This document shows, piece by piece, positions 31,932 to 40,855 of a stretch of 64,000 bases of DNA. A program made the translations under genes and the position numbers. This stretch comes from Thalassobius sp034670005. GTDB lineage: Bacteria; Pseudomonadota; Alphaproteobacteria; Rhodobacterales; Rhodobacteraceae. The notes below the pieces were generated by a model. The model made no database searches. It was not told the DNA's origin and was given only the letters and a program-made list of their open reading frames with translations. The stretch spans positions 673,053 through 737,052 of the forward strand of contig NZ_JAXMOH010000002.1 in NCBI RefSeq assembly GCF_034670005.1. Reading direction: 5' to 3'. How positions within the stretch are numbered: the stretch's first letter is position 1; each line of letters starts with the position of its first letter.

Positions 31932-33092
31932 TTAGCGGCCGCCAATGACACCGATATAGTCCGATACCCAACGGTAGTAGGGCACACAATTCCCCTGGCT
32001 TTCGCAGGACGATACCGGCGTGGTCCAGAACTTGATCCGGTCAAATTCGTCCATACCGTTCTGGGTGCAGCCTTCGGCGGTTTGCATTCCGCGCCCGTCG
32101 GTGCAGGCGTCAGGAACCGAAGGGTTCGCGCCGAACCAGACGGAGAGGTCGGATTGCAGGTTCGAGGCCAGCGAATGTTCCATCCACATGTAGCTGCAAT
32201 TCGGGTTTTCAGCATCCGCATGCATCATCGTGGAATCCGCCCATCCCGTCGCGCCTTCTTGCGGGATCGTGGAGGCCACCGGAGTTTTGTCGCCTTGCAG
32301 CAGGTTCACCTGAAACGGCCACGAGCCAGAGGCCGCCATGCCTTCGTTCTTGAAGTCATCAATCTGAATAAAGGCATCGTGCCAGTAGCGGCTGACAAGT
32401 TTGCGTTGCCCGCGCAGCAGATCAAGCGCGGCGGCGTATTGATCTTCGTTCAGCTCATAAGGCGAGGTAATGCCGAGTTCGGGCTGGTGGAACATCAGGT
32501 AATTCGCGGCGTCCGCGATATGGATCGGGCCGTCATAGGCCTGCACTCGGCCTTCGTTGGGCTTGCCATCCGGCAGATCCATCGGCTTGAACACCACGTC
32601 CCAGCTTGTCGGCGCTTCGGGGAAGACTTCGGTGGAATACATCAGCACGTTCGGCCCCCACATATAGGGTACGCCATAATGGGTCCCGTCCACATAGTGC
32701 CAGGGCGCTTCCTTCAGCCGGTCATCGACGGTCGACCAGCTTGGGATCAGGTCGACATTGATCGGCTGGACCCGTTTGCCCGCCACCATGCGCAGCGACG
32801 CATCACCAGAGGCGGTGACCAGATCAAAGCCGCCTTCGTTCATCAGTGCGACCATTTCGTCGCTGGTATTGGCGGTCTTGACGTTGACCATACAGCCGGT
32901 GGCTTTTTCGAACCCGGTAATCCAGTCGAATTCCGGTGCGGTTTCACCGCGTTCAAGATAGCCGGGCCAGGCCACGATATTGACCTGACCTTCGCCTGCG
33001 CCAAGTTCCGTGATCATCGTCTGTGCTGTCGCCTGACCTGCCAGTGTCAGACCGAGCATCAGAATCGTACTTGATTTCAAGACGTTATTCAT
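31932..33092 (-). CDS. Polyamine-type extracellular solute-binding protein (PotD-like)
   Basis: Periplasmic binding protein of 386 residues. The signal peptide (MNNVLKSSTILMLGLTLAGQATA) precedes a family 1/8 binding fold: VNIVAWPGYLERG near residue 36, the TANTSDEMVALM segment, and HYGVPYMWGPNVLMY near 140, all of the spermidine/putrescine pattern. Six or more Cys in the C-terminal half, more than in PotD itself, suggest disulfides. TTG 33098 opens the frame, but ATG 33092 with GGGGAG is better. It is the first gene of the uptake operon; the substrate is probably a polyamine or similar amine. Confidence 0.85.
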   Translation of the reverse strand: MNNVLKSSTILMLGLTLAGQATAQTMITELGAGEGQVNIVAWPGYLERGETAPEFDWITGFEKATGCMVNVKTANTSDEMVALMNEGGFDLVTASGDASLRMVAGKRVQPINVDLIPSWSTVDDRLKEAPWHYVDGTHYGVPYMWGPNVLMYSTEVFPEAPTSWDVVFKPMDLPDGKPNEGRVQAYDGPIHIADAANYLMFHQPELGITSPYELNEDQYAAALDLLRGQRKLVSRYWHDAFIQIDDFKNEGMAASGSWPFQVNLLQGDKTPVASTIPQEGATGWADSTMMHADAENPNCSYMWMEHSLASNLQSDLSVWFGANPSVPDACTDGRGMQTAEGCTQNGMDEFDRIKFWTTPVSSCESQGNCVPYYRWVSDYIGVIGGR

Positions 33093-33217
33093 TTGCAATC
33101 TCCCCTATGGATATGTGGCAATTCTTGCCTGCTCTTTTGGAAAGAGTGCAGCACGGTCTCTGCATTCGCAAATTCAATTGTCAGAAACAGGCTATCTGTT
33201 TTTCCGATACCGGGCCA

Positions 33218-34138
33218 TTATGCCCCGCTGATCATCTTGTGACCCTGCGCGACAGCAACAAATTCCCGCGCGGCGGCCGACAGTTTCGACCCCTTGCGCC
33301 AGACCAGCCCGACCTGGACCACCGGCAGCGCGCCAGAAACATCGCGCGCCTCGATCCGGTCGCCTTCCAGTGACCAGGGCCGATAGACGAGATCCGGCAA
33401 TAACGCGACGCCTGCGCCGGTCGCAACCAGGGATCGCACAGCCTCGACCGACCGGGTCCGGAACGCCACCTTTGGCCGCGTCCCGAGAACCGACAAGAGC
33501 TTCACCGTTTCCTGTTCCATCTCGTCTATGTTCAGCATGATCAGCGGTTCATCCTTGAGATCCGACAGGCTGATGCTGTCCTGACTGGTCAGCCGATGCC
33601 CCATAGGCATCCACAATCGATAAGGCGAGACATCCAGCGTTTCAGCATAAAGCGCATACCGCTCTGACACCCGCGATGTCATCATGACGGCGACATCCAT
33701 TTCGCCGCCGATCAGAAGGTGTTCCAGATATTCGCCCGATTCCTCGATGGCGCTGATTTCCACTTTCGGATTGGCCCGGCGATACTTTGCCAGCAGGTCC
33801 GAAATAACATAGCCCGCGACCAGAGAAGTCAGGCCAAGATGCAATTTTCCCTGCGCACTTTGCCCCTCATCATCAAACGCCCGCCGCGCGCCAGAAACTT
33901 CTGCCAATATCGTCGTTGCGTGCCTGAGAAATTGATGCCCCCGATGCGTGATCCGCAGTCCGCGGGAATGACGGTCAAACAGCTTGACGCCCAGATCGGC
34001 CTCCAGATCTTTGACCGCTTCTGTCACCGCGCTTTGGGAAATCGACAAGGAATGCGCCGCAGCACTGACGGTTCCATGTTCTGCAACCGCGACGAAATAG
34101 TTTAATTGGCGAAGGGTGAATGACACGTCGAAGCCCAT
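33218..34138 (-). CDS. LysR-family transcriptional regulator
   Basis: DNA-binding regulator of 306 residues. The winged-helix part (about residues 8-66) reads RQLNYFVAVAEHGTVSAAAHSLSISQSAVTEAVKDLEADLG, split by its recognition helix, and is followed by the effector-binding domain (about residues 95-300). It is transcribed toward the polyamine-type operon with 125 bases between, so it could control that operon and its own promoter. A palindrome and a repeated 10-mer lie just upstream of its start (34147-34210). Its inducer is unknown. Confidence 0.9.
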   Translation of the reverse strand: MGFDVSFTLRQLNYFVAVAEHGTVSAAAHSLSISQSAVTEAVKDLEADLGVKLFDRHSRGLRITHRGHQFLRHATTILAEVSGARRAFDDEGQSAQGKLHLGLTSLVAGYVISDLLAKYRRANPKVEISAIEESGEYLEHLLIGGEMDVAVMMTSRVSERYALYAETLDVSPYRLWMPMGHRLTSQDSISLSDLKDEPLIMLNIDEMEQETVKLLSVLGTRPKVAFRTRSVEAVRSLVATGAGVALLPDLVYRPWSLEGDRIEARDVSGALPVVQVGLVWRKGSKLSAAAREFVAVAQGHKMISGA

Positions 34139-34146
34139 TTGGAAAG

Positions 34147-34210
34147 ATGAGACGAGACAGTACGTCTCATGGCTTGCTTTCTCAATGGGGCGTCGCTTGT
34201 GACGAGACAG
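34147..34210. promoter_or_regulatory. Palindrome and direct repeat upstream of the LysR gene
   Basis: ATGAGACG (34147-34154) and CGTCTCAT (34163-34170) form a perfect inverted repeat beginning 9 bases upstream of the LysR start. GACGAGACAG occurs at 34151-34160 and again at 34201-34210, exactly 50 bases apart. This is a plausible autoregulatory region for the LysR protein or a site for the PuuR-like regulator. Confidence 0.5.
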
Positions 34211-34376
34211 AGGCGCATGAATGCGCCCTCCCCCCTTGCCAAGCCCCGAACATTATTTAACAATTTCGAGCAACACGCCCCGTCAAAGACGATCACCCGA
34301 AAGAAAATTCCGCAGCTTAAGTCCTGAGGGATCAAACGCGCCGGTTAGAAGCGCACCGTCCGGTCATCCCGGCAGA

Positions 34377-35156
34377 TCACGCCATATGTTGAAGCGCGAC
34401 TTTACGCTTGGCTTCGGCCCATTCATGCGCCGCGCGGCCAAAGGCCTGGAACAGGGGCCGGGAAACGGGATCGTTCGCCGCGTCCCATTCCGGATGCCAT
34501 TGCACCGCTAGGGTGAAGCCCGGTGCGCCGTCGACATAAATCGCCTCGGGTGTGCCGTCGGGCGCATATCCGTCGATCACGATCCGGGAACCGGGCTGTT
34601 TGATCCCCTGCCCATGCAGCGTGTTGGTCATCACCTCCTGGGCCGCCATAAGCTGATGGAACGGCCCGTTTTCGGTGAATTTCACACTATGGCGCAGGGC
34701 GAATTTTTCTTCCAGAGTGCCGTCGGGTGGCATCCGGTGGTTCATCCGCCCCGGCAGGTCCCGAATTTCAGGATAGAGCGACCCGCCCATAGCCACGTTG
34801 ACTTCCTGAAAGCCGCGGCAAATGCCCAGAAAGGGTTGACCGCGCTCGACGCAGGCGCGCACCAGCGGCAGGGTGATGGCGTCGCGGCAGCGATCGAAAT
34901 CGCCATGCGCCTCGGTCGGGTCTTCGCCATATTCCTCGGGGTGTACATTGGGTCGACCGCCGGTCAGCACAAACCCGTCGCAGATTTCCAGCAATTCATC
35001 GACAGTGACAAAGCGGGGGTCCGAGGGGATCAGGATCGGTGTACATTGTGCCACGCTTGATACCGCTTCGGTATTCATCAAGCCCGCAGCATACACCGGG
35101 TAGCTGTCATTGATCAGATGTTGGTTACCGATGATGCCGACGACGGGTCGTGCCAT
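34377..35156 (-). CDS. puuD: Class I glutamine amidotransferase-like hydrolase (PuuD-like, gamma-glutamyl-GABA hydrolase)
   Basis: Predicted cytoplasmic enzyme of 259 residues that releases GABA from gamma-glutamyl-GABA. It begins MARPVVGIIGN; the nucleophile Cys lies in FLGICRGFQEVNVAMGG and the His-Glu pair in LAVQWHPEWD, the peptidase C26 pattern. The frame extends to 35252, but ATG 35156 with AGAGG upstream is preferred. It follows the PuuR-like regulator on the same strand by about 110 bases. PuuA, PuuB and PuuC are not in the window, so the full glutamylated-putrescine pathway is not shown here. Confidence 0.82.
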   Translation of the reverse strand: MARPVVGIIGNQHLINDSYPVYAAGLMNTEAVSSVAQCTPILIPSDPRFVTVDELLEICDGFVLTGGRPNVHPEEYGEDPTEAHGDFDRCRDAITLPLVRACVERGQPFLGICRGFQEVNVAMGGSLYPEIRDLPGRMNHRMPPDGTLEEKFALRHSVKFTENGPFHQLMAAQEVMTNTLHGQGIKQPGSRIVIDGYAPDGTPEAIYVDGAPGFTLAVQWHPEWDAANDPVSRPLFQAFGRAAHEWAEAKRKVALQHMA

Positions 35157-35264
35157 TTGATGCCTCTGACATTCGCTTTCGCTCTGAATAATACGTACGG
35201 CCGACGAATGAAATAGCATAGAGCTGCGACTCGACTCTGCGCTAATGCACAAGCCACTTTTTTC

Positions 35265-35858
35265 TCACTCCGCTATGTCCGGCGTCGTTACCACGATCGC
35301 CATGCAAGGCTGATCGCCGACAACGCGATAATCATGCTCGAAACTGGGGTCGAAATAGATCGAGTCCCCGCAGCCGAGAACCCGCGTTACGCCGTGAATG
35401 GTCAGTTCCAAGCTGCCCGAGATCACATAGATGACCTCTGCCCCTTCGTGGGAATGCGGCTCTGATCTCGCTGCGGCGACGGGAAATTCTGCGAGATAGG
35501 CGCCGATCCTGCGATCCGAAACCGGGAAGTCGAGGCTTTCAAAAAAATAACTCGGGTCGCCCTGCGGCCGGTTCGGCAGGCGCAGCCGGTCCTTGGCGCG
35601 TACCACTTCGATCACTGGTCTGGCCGCACCGTCGGCAAAGAAATATTCCAGCCCGACGCCAAACACCATCGCGATCCGCAACAACGTCGGCAAAGTCGGA
35701 AAGACCTGTCCGCGCTCGACCTTGGACAACATCCCTGCTGACATGCCGGTATGGTCCCCCAACTGCGCAAGACTCAAGTCCCGGGTCGTTCTCAGCGCCC
35801 GAATCTTTGGGCCGATTCGGTAGTTTTCGAGCCCCTCGCTCAATGTATCGGACAACAT
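35265..35858 (-). CDS. XRE-family regulator with C-terminal cupin domain (PuuR-like)
   Basis: Transcription factor of 197 residues. The N-terminal helix-turn-helix (about residues 16-70) contains LSLAQLGDHTGMSAGMLSKVERGQVFPTLPTLL, split by its turn, and the C-terminal cupin (about 120-190) contains PHSHEGAEVIYVISGSLELTI with His residues typical of a small-molecule or metal pocket. PuuR, which controls putrescine use, has the same layout. AAAGGAAAGG precedes ATG 35858. Lying upstream of the PuuD-like gene and near the polyamine-type transporter, it likely regulates this locus. It diverges from the fasciclin gene. Confidence 0.87.
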   Translation of the reverse strand: MLSDTLSEGLENYRIGPKIRALRTTRDLSLAQLGDHTGMSAGMLSKVERGQVFPTLPTLLRIAMVFGVGLEYFFADGAARPVIEVVRAKDRLRLPNRPQGDPSYFFESLDFPVSDRRIGAYLAEFPVAAARSEPHSHEGAEVIYVISGSLELTIHGVTRVLGCGDSIYFDPSFEHDYRVVGDQPCMAIVVTTPDIAE

Positions 35859-36025
35859 TTTCGGCCTTTCCTTTCCCAAAATGACACACGGCGGCAGCAC
35901 AGTTTCATTATATGACATTTATATTCATATCACGCAATCGTGCATTTCATGAACTTTTATTTCCTATCATTCATTCTCCCACAGCCGCGTTGGTTGCAAC
36001 GCAAATCTTGCAAAGGAGACCTACA

Positions 36026-36520
36026 ATGTTCTTGAGACAAAAACTGAAAGCCGCCACCATCGCCCTGACCCTCGCCGCAGCCCCGCTCGCCGCGTTTGCA
36101 GACGGTCACGGCGCCAAGGCCGATATCGTCGACACCGCCGTGGCCGCTGGCGAGTTCAACACTCTTGCCGCCGCTTTGACGGCTGCGGGGTTGGTTGATG
36201 TGTTGAAGGGCGATGGACCGTTTACCGTCTTCGCCCCCACCGACGCGGCGTTTGCCGCCCTGCCTGCGGGCACGGTCGAAGACTTGTTGAAGCCGGAAAA
36301 CAAAGACAAGCTGACCGCGATACTGACCTATCACGTGGTCCCGGGCAAAGTAATGTCGACCGATCTGTCGGATGGCATGATGGCCGGTACCGTTCAGGGC
36401 AGCGAGATTTCGGTCAAGCTGGGTGATGCGGTGATGATCGACGACGCGAAGGTGATCAGCGCCGATATCGAAACATCGAACGGGCTGATCCACGTAATCG
36501 ACAAGGTGCTTCTGCCCTGA
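36026..36520 (+). CDS. Exported fasciclin (FAS1) domain protein
   Basis: Exported single-FAS1 protein of 164 residues, usually linked to adhesion or envelope structure. The signal peptide ends at LAAFADG; the two conserved FAS1 boxes are visible: FTVFAPTDAAFAALPAGTVEDLL and, at the end, NGLIHVIDKVLLP with the middle YHVVPGKV motif. AAAGGAGA precedes ATG 36026. It diverges from the XRE-cupin gene and has no obvious operon partner. Confidence 0.92.
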   Translation: MFLRQKLKAATIALTLAAAPLAAFADGHGAKADIVDTAVAAGEFNTLAAALTAAGLVDVLKGDGPFTVFAPTDAAFAALPAGTVEDLLKPENKDKLTAILTYHVVPGKVMSTDLSDGMMAGTVQGSEISVKLGDAVMIDDAKVISADIETSNGLIHVIDKVLLP

Positions 36521-36787
36521 TCCAACCGGTTTGCTGATTTTTAACAAACAGAAGACGAAAACAGGCAACCGCCTAATCGGTTCATCCTGATCCTGCGGAT
36601 CGTTAGCGGTCTGGCAGATCATCGCAACAGAAAACAGATGGCGCCTGCAACCAGCAAAGAGCAGGCAAAATCAACACATGCGGCGGCGGGCCTTTGTCCG
36701 CCGCCGTTCCCGTCTGATCCGCTATTGCAGCCCCTGCGACCTGCGCCTAACGTCGGCGCGAATGCCACAGGACAGGAGACGCAAGGG

Positions 36788-39340
36788 ATGAAAGACGCCG
36801 CCCCCCAGACCATCTATCTGAAGGATTACACACCGCCTTCCTATCTGGTGGACAGCGTTCATCTGACCTTCCGGTTGAGCCCGGAACATACCCGCGTGGT
36901 GAGCCGAATCGAATTCCGTCCCAACCCGGAGGCCGCGAATAGGGACTTCTTCCTGCATGGTGAAGAATTGCGGCTGCATTCGGCGCGGATCAACGGCGCA
37001 GAGGTCACTCCACAGATGACGTTGGAGGGACTGACCTGCGAGGTACCCGATGCGCCTTTCGTCTGGGAATCCGATGTGGAAATCAGCCCCGTCGCCAATA
37101 CCGCGCTGGAGGGGCTGTATATTTCCAATGGCATGTATAGCACCCAATGCGAGGCACAGGGTTTCCGCAAGATCACCTATTACCCCGACCGCCCCGACGT
37201 GATGGCGACCTTCACCGTGCGGATCGAAAGCGATCTGCCGGTGCTGTTGTCGAATGGCAATCCGGTGGCGCAGGGCGATGGGTTTGCCGAATGGCACGAT
37301 CCCTGGCCGAAACCGGCCTACCTGTTTGCGCTGGTGGCGGGCGATTTGATCAACCACCCCGACACGTTCACCACCAAGTCGGGCAAGGATGTCGAATTGA
37401 ACATCTGGGTCCGTCCCGGTGACGAAGACAAATGCGCCTTCGGGATGGAGGCGCTGAAGAAATCGATGAAATGGGACGAGGACGTCTATGGCCGCGAATA
37501 TGACCTCGACATCTTCAACATCGTCGCGGTCGACGATTTCAACATGGGGGCGATGGAAAACAAGGGGCTGAACATCTTCAACAGCTCCTGCGTTCTGGCC
37601 AGCCCTGAAACCTCGACCGATGCGAATTTCGAACGGATCGAGGCGATCATCGCGCATGAATATTTCCACAACTGGACCGGCAACCGGATCACCTGCCGCG
37701 ACTGGTTTCAATTGTGCCTGAAGGAAGGGCTGACGGTTTTCCGCGATTCACAGTTCACGTCCGACATGCGGTCCGCCCCGGTGAAGCGGATCGAGGACGT
37801 GATCGCCCTGCGCGGCCGCCAGTTCCGCGAAGACAACGGCCCACTGGCCCACCCTGTGCGCCCCGACAGTTTCGTCGAGATCAACAATTTCTACACCGCC
37901 ACGGTCTATGAAAAGGGCGCCGAGCTGATCGGGATGCTGAAGACGCTGGTGGGCGACGCGGATTATGCCAAGGCGCTGGACCTCTATTTCGACCGCCATG
38001 ACGGCGATGCGGCGACGATCGAGGATTGGCTGAAAGTGTTCGAGGATACGACCGGCCGCGACCTGACGCAGTTCAAGCGCTGGTACGAACAGGCCGGCAC
38101 GCCACGCCTGTCGGTGTCCGAGGCGTTCGAGGATGGCACCTATACGCTGACCTTCAAGCAGGACACGCTGCCGACCCCGGGGCAGGACCACAAGGACCCG
38201 CGGGTGATCCCGATTGCCGTCGGGCTGCTGAATCCCAATGGCGACGAAGTGGTGCCGACAACCATTCTGGAAATGACCGGGGCCGAACAGAGTTTCCGGT
38301 TTGAGGGGCTGGCAGCCAAACCGGTGCCGTCGATCCTGCGCGATTTTTCCGCCCCGGTGATCCTGCAACGGGAAAGCAGCGATCAGGAACGCGCCTTCCT
38401 GCTGGCGCATGACACCGACCCGTTCAACAAGTGGGAAGCGGGCCGTGCGCTGGCGCGGTCGGGGCTGATCGCGATGATCCGCGACGGTGCGGCGCCCGAT
38501 ACCGGGCATCTGGACGCGCTGCAGGCGGTTGTGCGCGATGACACGCTCGACCCGGCCTTCCGGGCGCTGGCGATCGGCCTGCCCAGTCAGGACGATCTGG
38601 CGCAAACGCTGGTCAATCTGGGCGAGGTTCCCGATCCGATGGCGATCTGGCAGGCCGTGGAGGTTCTGAAACAGACGATAGCGCAGCATATGCAGGACCT
38701 GCTGCCGCGAATTTACGCGCAATATCAGGTCGATGACGCCTATCGCGCGGATGCAGACCAAGCCGGCGCGCGGGCGCTGGCCAATGCCGCTCTGGCACTG
38801 ATTTCGCGGGTGGATGGTGGCGCGCAGGCACAGGCGCAGTACGATAAAGCCGACAACATGACCCAGCAACTGGCCGCGCTTGGCTGCCTGATCGGTGCCA
38901 ACAAAGGCGACAAGGCGGTGCAGGCTTTCTATGAGCAGTGGCGACACGACAGGCTGGTGATCGACAAATGGTTCAGCCTGCAAATCGCCTATTCCGATCC
39001 CGACCATGCGGCAGAAATCGCGCGGGCGCTGACAGACCATCCCGATTTCACCATGAAGAACCCCAACCGGTTCCGCGCAACGTTGGGGGCGCTGGCGGGC
39101 CACCCGGCCGGGTTCCATCATGCCAGCGGCGCAGGCTATGCACTGCTGACCGATTGGCTGCTGAAACTCGATCCGATCAACCCGCAGACCACCGCGCGGA
39201 TGTGTAGCGCTTTCGAAACATGGAAACGCTACGATGCGGACAGGCAAAGCATGATCCTTGCCCAGCTTGACCGCATATTGGGTCAACAAGGATTGAGCCG
39301 CGACACCACCGAAATGATCACCCGAATTCGCAGCGCGTGA
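36788..39340 (+). CDS. pepN: Aminopeptidase N (M1 zinc metallopeptidase)
   Basis: Cytoplasmic enzyme of 850 residues that removes N-terminal residues from peptides. The exopeptidase motif MGAMENKG lies near residue 253, and the zinc site is HEYFH at 290-294 with the third ligand Glu in LKEGLT about 20 residues later, in the M1 spacing HEXXH-X18-E. The FRDSQF segment follows as in the Escherichia coli enzyme. Length matches bacterial PepN. The frame extends 50 codons upstream, but ATG 36788 with AGGAGA and the conserved start region decides. It lies alone, 267 bases after the fasciclin gene. Confidence 0.96.
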   Translation: MKDAAPQTIYLKDYTPPSYLVDSVHLTFRLSPEHTRVVSRIEFRPNPEAANRDFFLHGEELRLHSARINGAEVTPQMTLEGLTCEVPDAPFVWESDVEISPVANTALEGLYISNGMYSTQCEAQGFRKITYYPDRPDVMATFTVRIESDLPVLLSNGNPVAQGDGFAEWHDPWPKPAYLFALVAGDLINHPDTFTTKSGKDVELNIWVRPGDEDKCAFGMEALKKSMKWDEDVYGREYDLDIFNIVAVDDFNMGAMENKGLNIFNSSCVLASPETSTDANFERIEAIIAHEYFHNWTGNRITCRDWFQLCLKEGLTVFRDSQFTSDMRSAPVKRIEDVIALRGRQFREDNGPLAHPVRPDSFVEINNFYTATVYEKGAELIGMLKTLVGDADYAKALDLYFDRHDGDAATIEDWLKVFEDTTGRDLTQFKRWYEQAGTPRLSVSEAFEDGTYTLTFKQDTLPTPGQDHKDPRVIPIAVGLLNPNGDEVVPTTILEMTGAEQSFRFEGLAAKPVPSILRDFSAPVILQRESSDQERAFLLAHDTDPFNKWEAGRALARSGLIAMIRDGAAPDTGHLDALQAVVRDDTLDPAFRALAIGLPSQDDLAQTLVNLGEVPDPMAIWQAVEVLKQTIAQHMQDLLPRIYAQYQVDDAYRADADQAGARALANAALALISRVDGGAQAQAQYDKADNMTQQLAALGCLIGANKGDKAVQAFYEQWRHDRLVIDKWFSLQIAYSDPDHAAEIARALTDHPDFTMKNPNRFRATLGALAGHPAGFHHASGAGYALLTDWLLKLDPINPQTTARMCSAFETWKRYDADRQSMILAQLDRILGQQGLSRDTTEMITRIRSA

Positions 39341-39441
39341 TCCGCGACACTGACCGAAGGGGCTGTCCATTTGGATAGCTCTCCTTCGGGATACTAAACT
39401 TTGCCCCAATTTTGTCGTACTCTGGGATTAGGGTGAAAAGT

Positions 39442-39885
39442 ATGTTGCGTATCGAGGAATATCACTTTGACGGGCTGGATCCGTTGCAATGGACCAAAAT
39501 GCTGGGCCTGAGCGTCGTTTGGATTTTGCTGTTCGTTTCCGCCAGGCATCTTTCGATCATCGAAGGGGTTGTCATGGTGTCTTGCGTGTCCTTCTTCACC
39601 GCCGTGGTGTGGCGCGGCATCGTCAGCAGCACCCGGTCGGGATGCTGGATGACTACCAACCATTTCCATGTCTATTACGGCGAAAAACACTGGTCTTTCC
39701 CGCTGTCGGGGATTGCGTCGATTTCGGGCCGCAATGGACCATTTGCGATCGGTTCGCCCTATCTGGAACTGACCGGCGGCCGTCGCGTGCGCCTGCCGAT
39801 CACCGCTTTGCCCCTTACAAAGCAACTGCGCCGCTGGTTTGCCCACAGCGCAATCCGGGTTGACGCGCTACAGACACCGGCCTGA
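39442..39885 (+). CDS. Hypothetical membrane protein with PH-like C-terminal half
   Basis: I do not recognise this 147-residue protein with certainty. Two hydrophobic segments (about residues 22-40 and 44-64) are followed by a strand-rich soluble part of about 80 residues (SFPLSGIASISGRNG, YLELTGGRRVRLPI) that resembles bacterial PH-like domains of small membrane proteins. AGGGTGA precedes ATG 39442. It sits between pepN and an SDR gene, 32 bases from the latter, so the two may share an mRNA. Confidence 0.65.
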   Translation: MLRIEEYHFDGLDPLQWTKMLGLSVVWILLFVSARHLSIIEGVVMVSCVSFFTAVVWRGIVSSTRSGCWMTTNHFHVYYGEKHWSFPLSGIASISGRNGPFAIGSPYLELTGGRRVRLPITALPLTKQLRRWFAHSAIRVDALQTPA

Positions 39886-39917
39886 TAGTTCCGCCCAAAA
39901 GGGCAGGAGCGTATCCA

Positions 39918-40658
39918 ATGAAACTTTACAGAACCATTCTGATCACCGGCGGCAGCGCCGGTATTGGTGCGGCCTGTGCCCGGCTTGCAGCCGGATACGG
40001 CGCCGACGTGATCCTGACCTATAATTCGGACCGCGAAGGCGCCGAAGCGGTCGCGACGGTCGTGCGTAACGCAGGGAGAAACGCCCAGATTGTGAAATGC
40101 GACGTGTCAGACCCGGCACAGATCGAATCATTATTTGATGCAATCCCGCCCGATACCGCGCTGGACCTGATCAACAACGCCGGCATTGTCGCCGCCAAAG
40201 CGTCGATAACCGAAATGACACCCGAACGGTTGCAGCAGATCTTCACCGTCAACGTTATCGGGGCCTTTTTGGTCGCAAAACACACCGTCACCCATATGCG
40301 CCGTAGCGGCAGTCCGGGCAATATCGTCAATGTCTCGTCCACCGCGGCGCGTCTGGGATCAGCCAATCAATATGTCGATTACGCCGCCTCGAAGGCCGCG
40401 ATCGATACCTTTACCCAAGGCTTGGCCGACGAGGTCGCCGCCGAGGGCATCCGCGTGAACGCCGTGCGCCCGGGATTGATCGAAACCGATATCCACGCCA
40501 AGGGCGGCGAGCCTGACCGGCTGCAACGTCTGGTCCACATGGTACCGATGCAACGCGCAGGACGCCCCGAAGAGGTCGCCGAGGCGATCCTCTGGCTGCT
40601 GTCGGATCAGGCGTCCTATGTCACCCGTTCGATCCTGGATGTGTCAGCGGGACGTTGA
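39918..40658 (+). CDS. SDR family oxidoreductase
   Basis: Short-chain dehydrogenase of 246 residues, probably using NADP. Motifs: TGGSAGIGAA at residues 9-18, NNAGIV, catalytic Ser in NVSSTAARLG, catalytic Tyr-Lys in YVDYAASKAAID, and the PG motif in AVRPGLIETDIH. The pattern is near YgfF/glucose 1-dehydrogenase-like enzymes. GCAGGAG precedes the ATG. Substrate unknown; the neighbours give no clue. Confidence 0.87.
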   Translation: MKLYRTILITGGSAGIGAACARLAAGYGADVILTYNSDREGAEAVATVVRNAGRNAQIVKCDVSDPAQIESLFDAIPPDTALDLINNAGIVAAKASITEMTPERLQQIFTVNVIGAFLVAKHTVTHMRRSGSPGNIVNVSSTAARLGSANQYVDYAASKAAIDTFTQGLADEVAAEGIRVNAVRPGLIETDIHAKGGEPDRLQRLVHMVPMQRAGRPEEVAEAILWLLSDQASYVTRSILDVSAGR

Positions 40659-40731
40659 CGGTCGTCAAAATTCCGACGCATTCAGCGGCAATCGGAAACA
40701 ATTACGCCAAAAAGCCGGAATTTGCGGTCAA

Positions 40732-40753
40732 ATTGCACATTTTGCGGTGCAAT
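40732..40753. promoter_or_regulatory. 22-bp inverted repeat upstream of the 430-residue unknown gene
   Basis: ATTGCAC (40732-40738) and GTGCAAT (40747-40753) are perfect reverse complements with an 8-base spacer. TTTGCGGT is repeated at 40721-40728 and 40741-40748. The site lies about 100 bases before the start at 40856, in the promoter position. Confidence 0.4.
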
Positions 40754-40855
40754 CAGGCCCTATTTGATCCCGCAATCTTCGTGCCTGCGCCTTTTTTCGG
40801 CCCGAAAGTCCCGGCAAATTCTAAGGAGATTTTTCAACCCCGTACCAGTAAGAAT

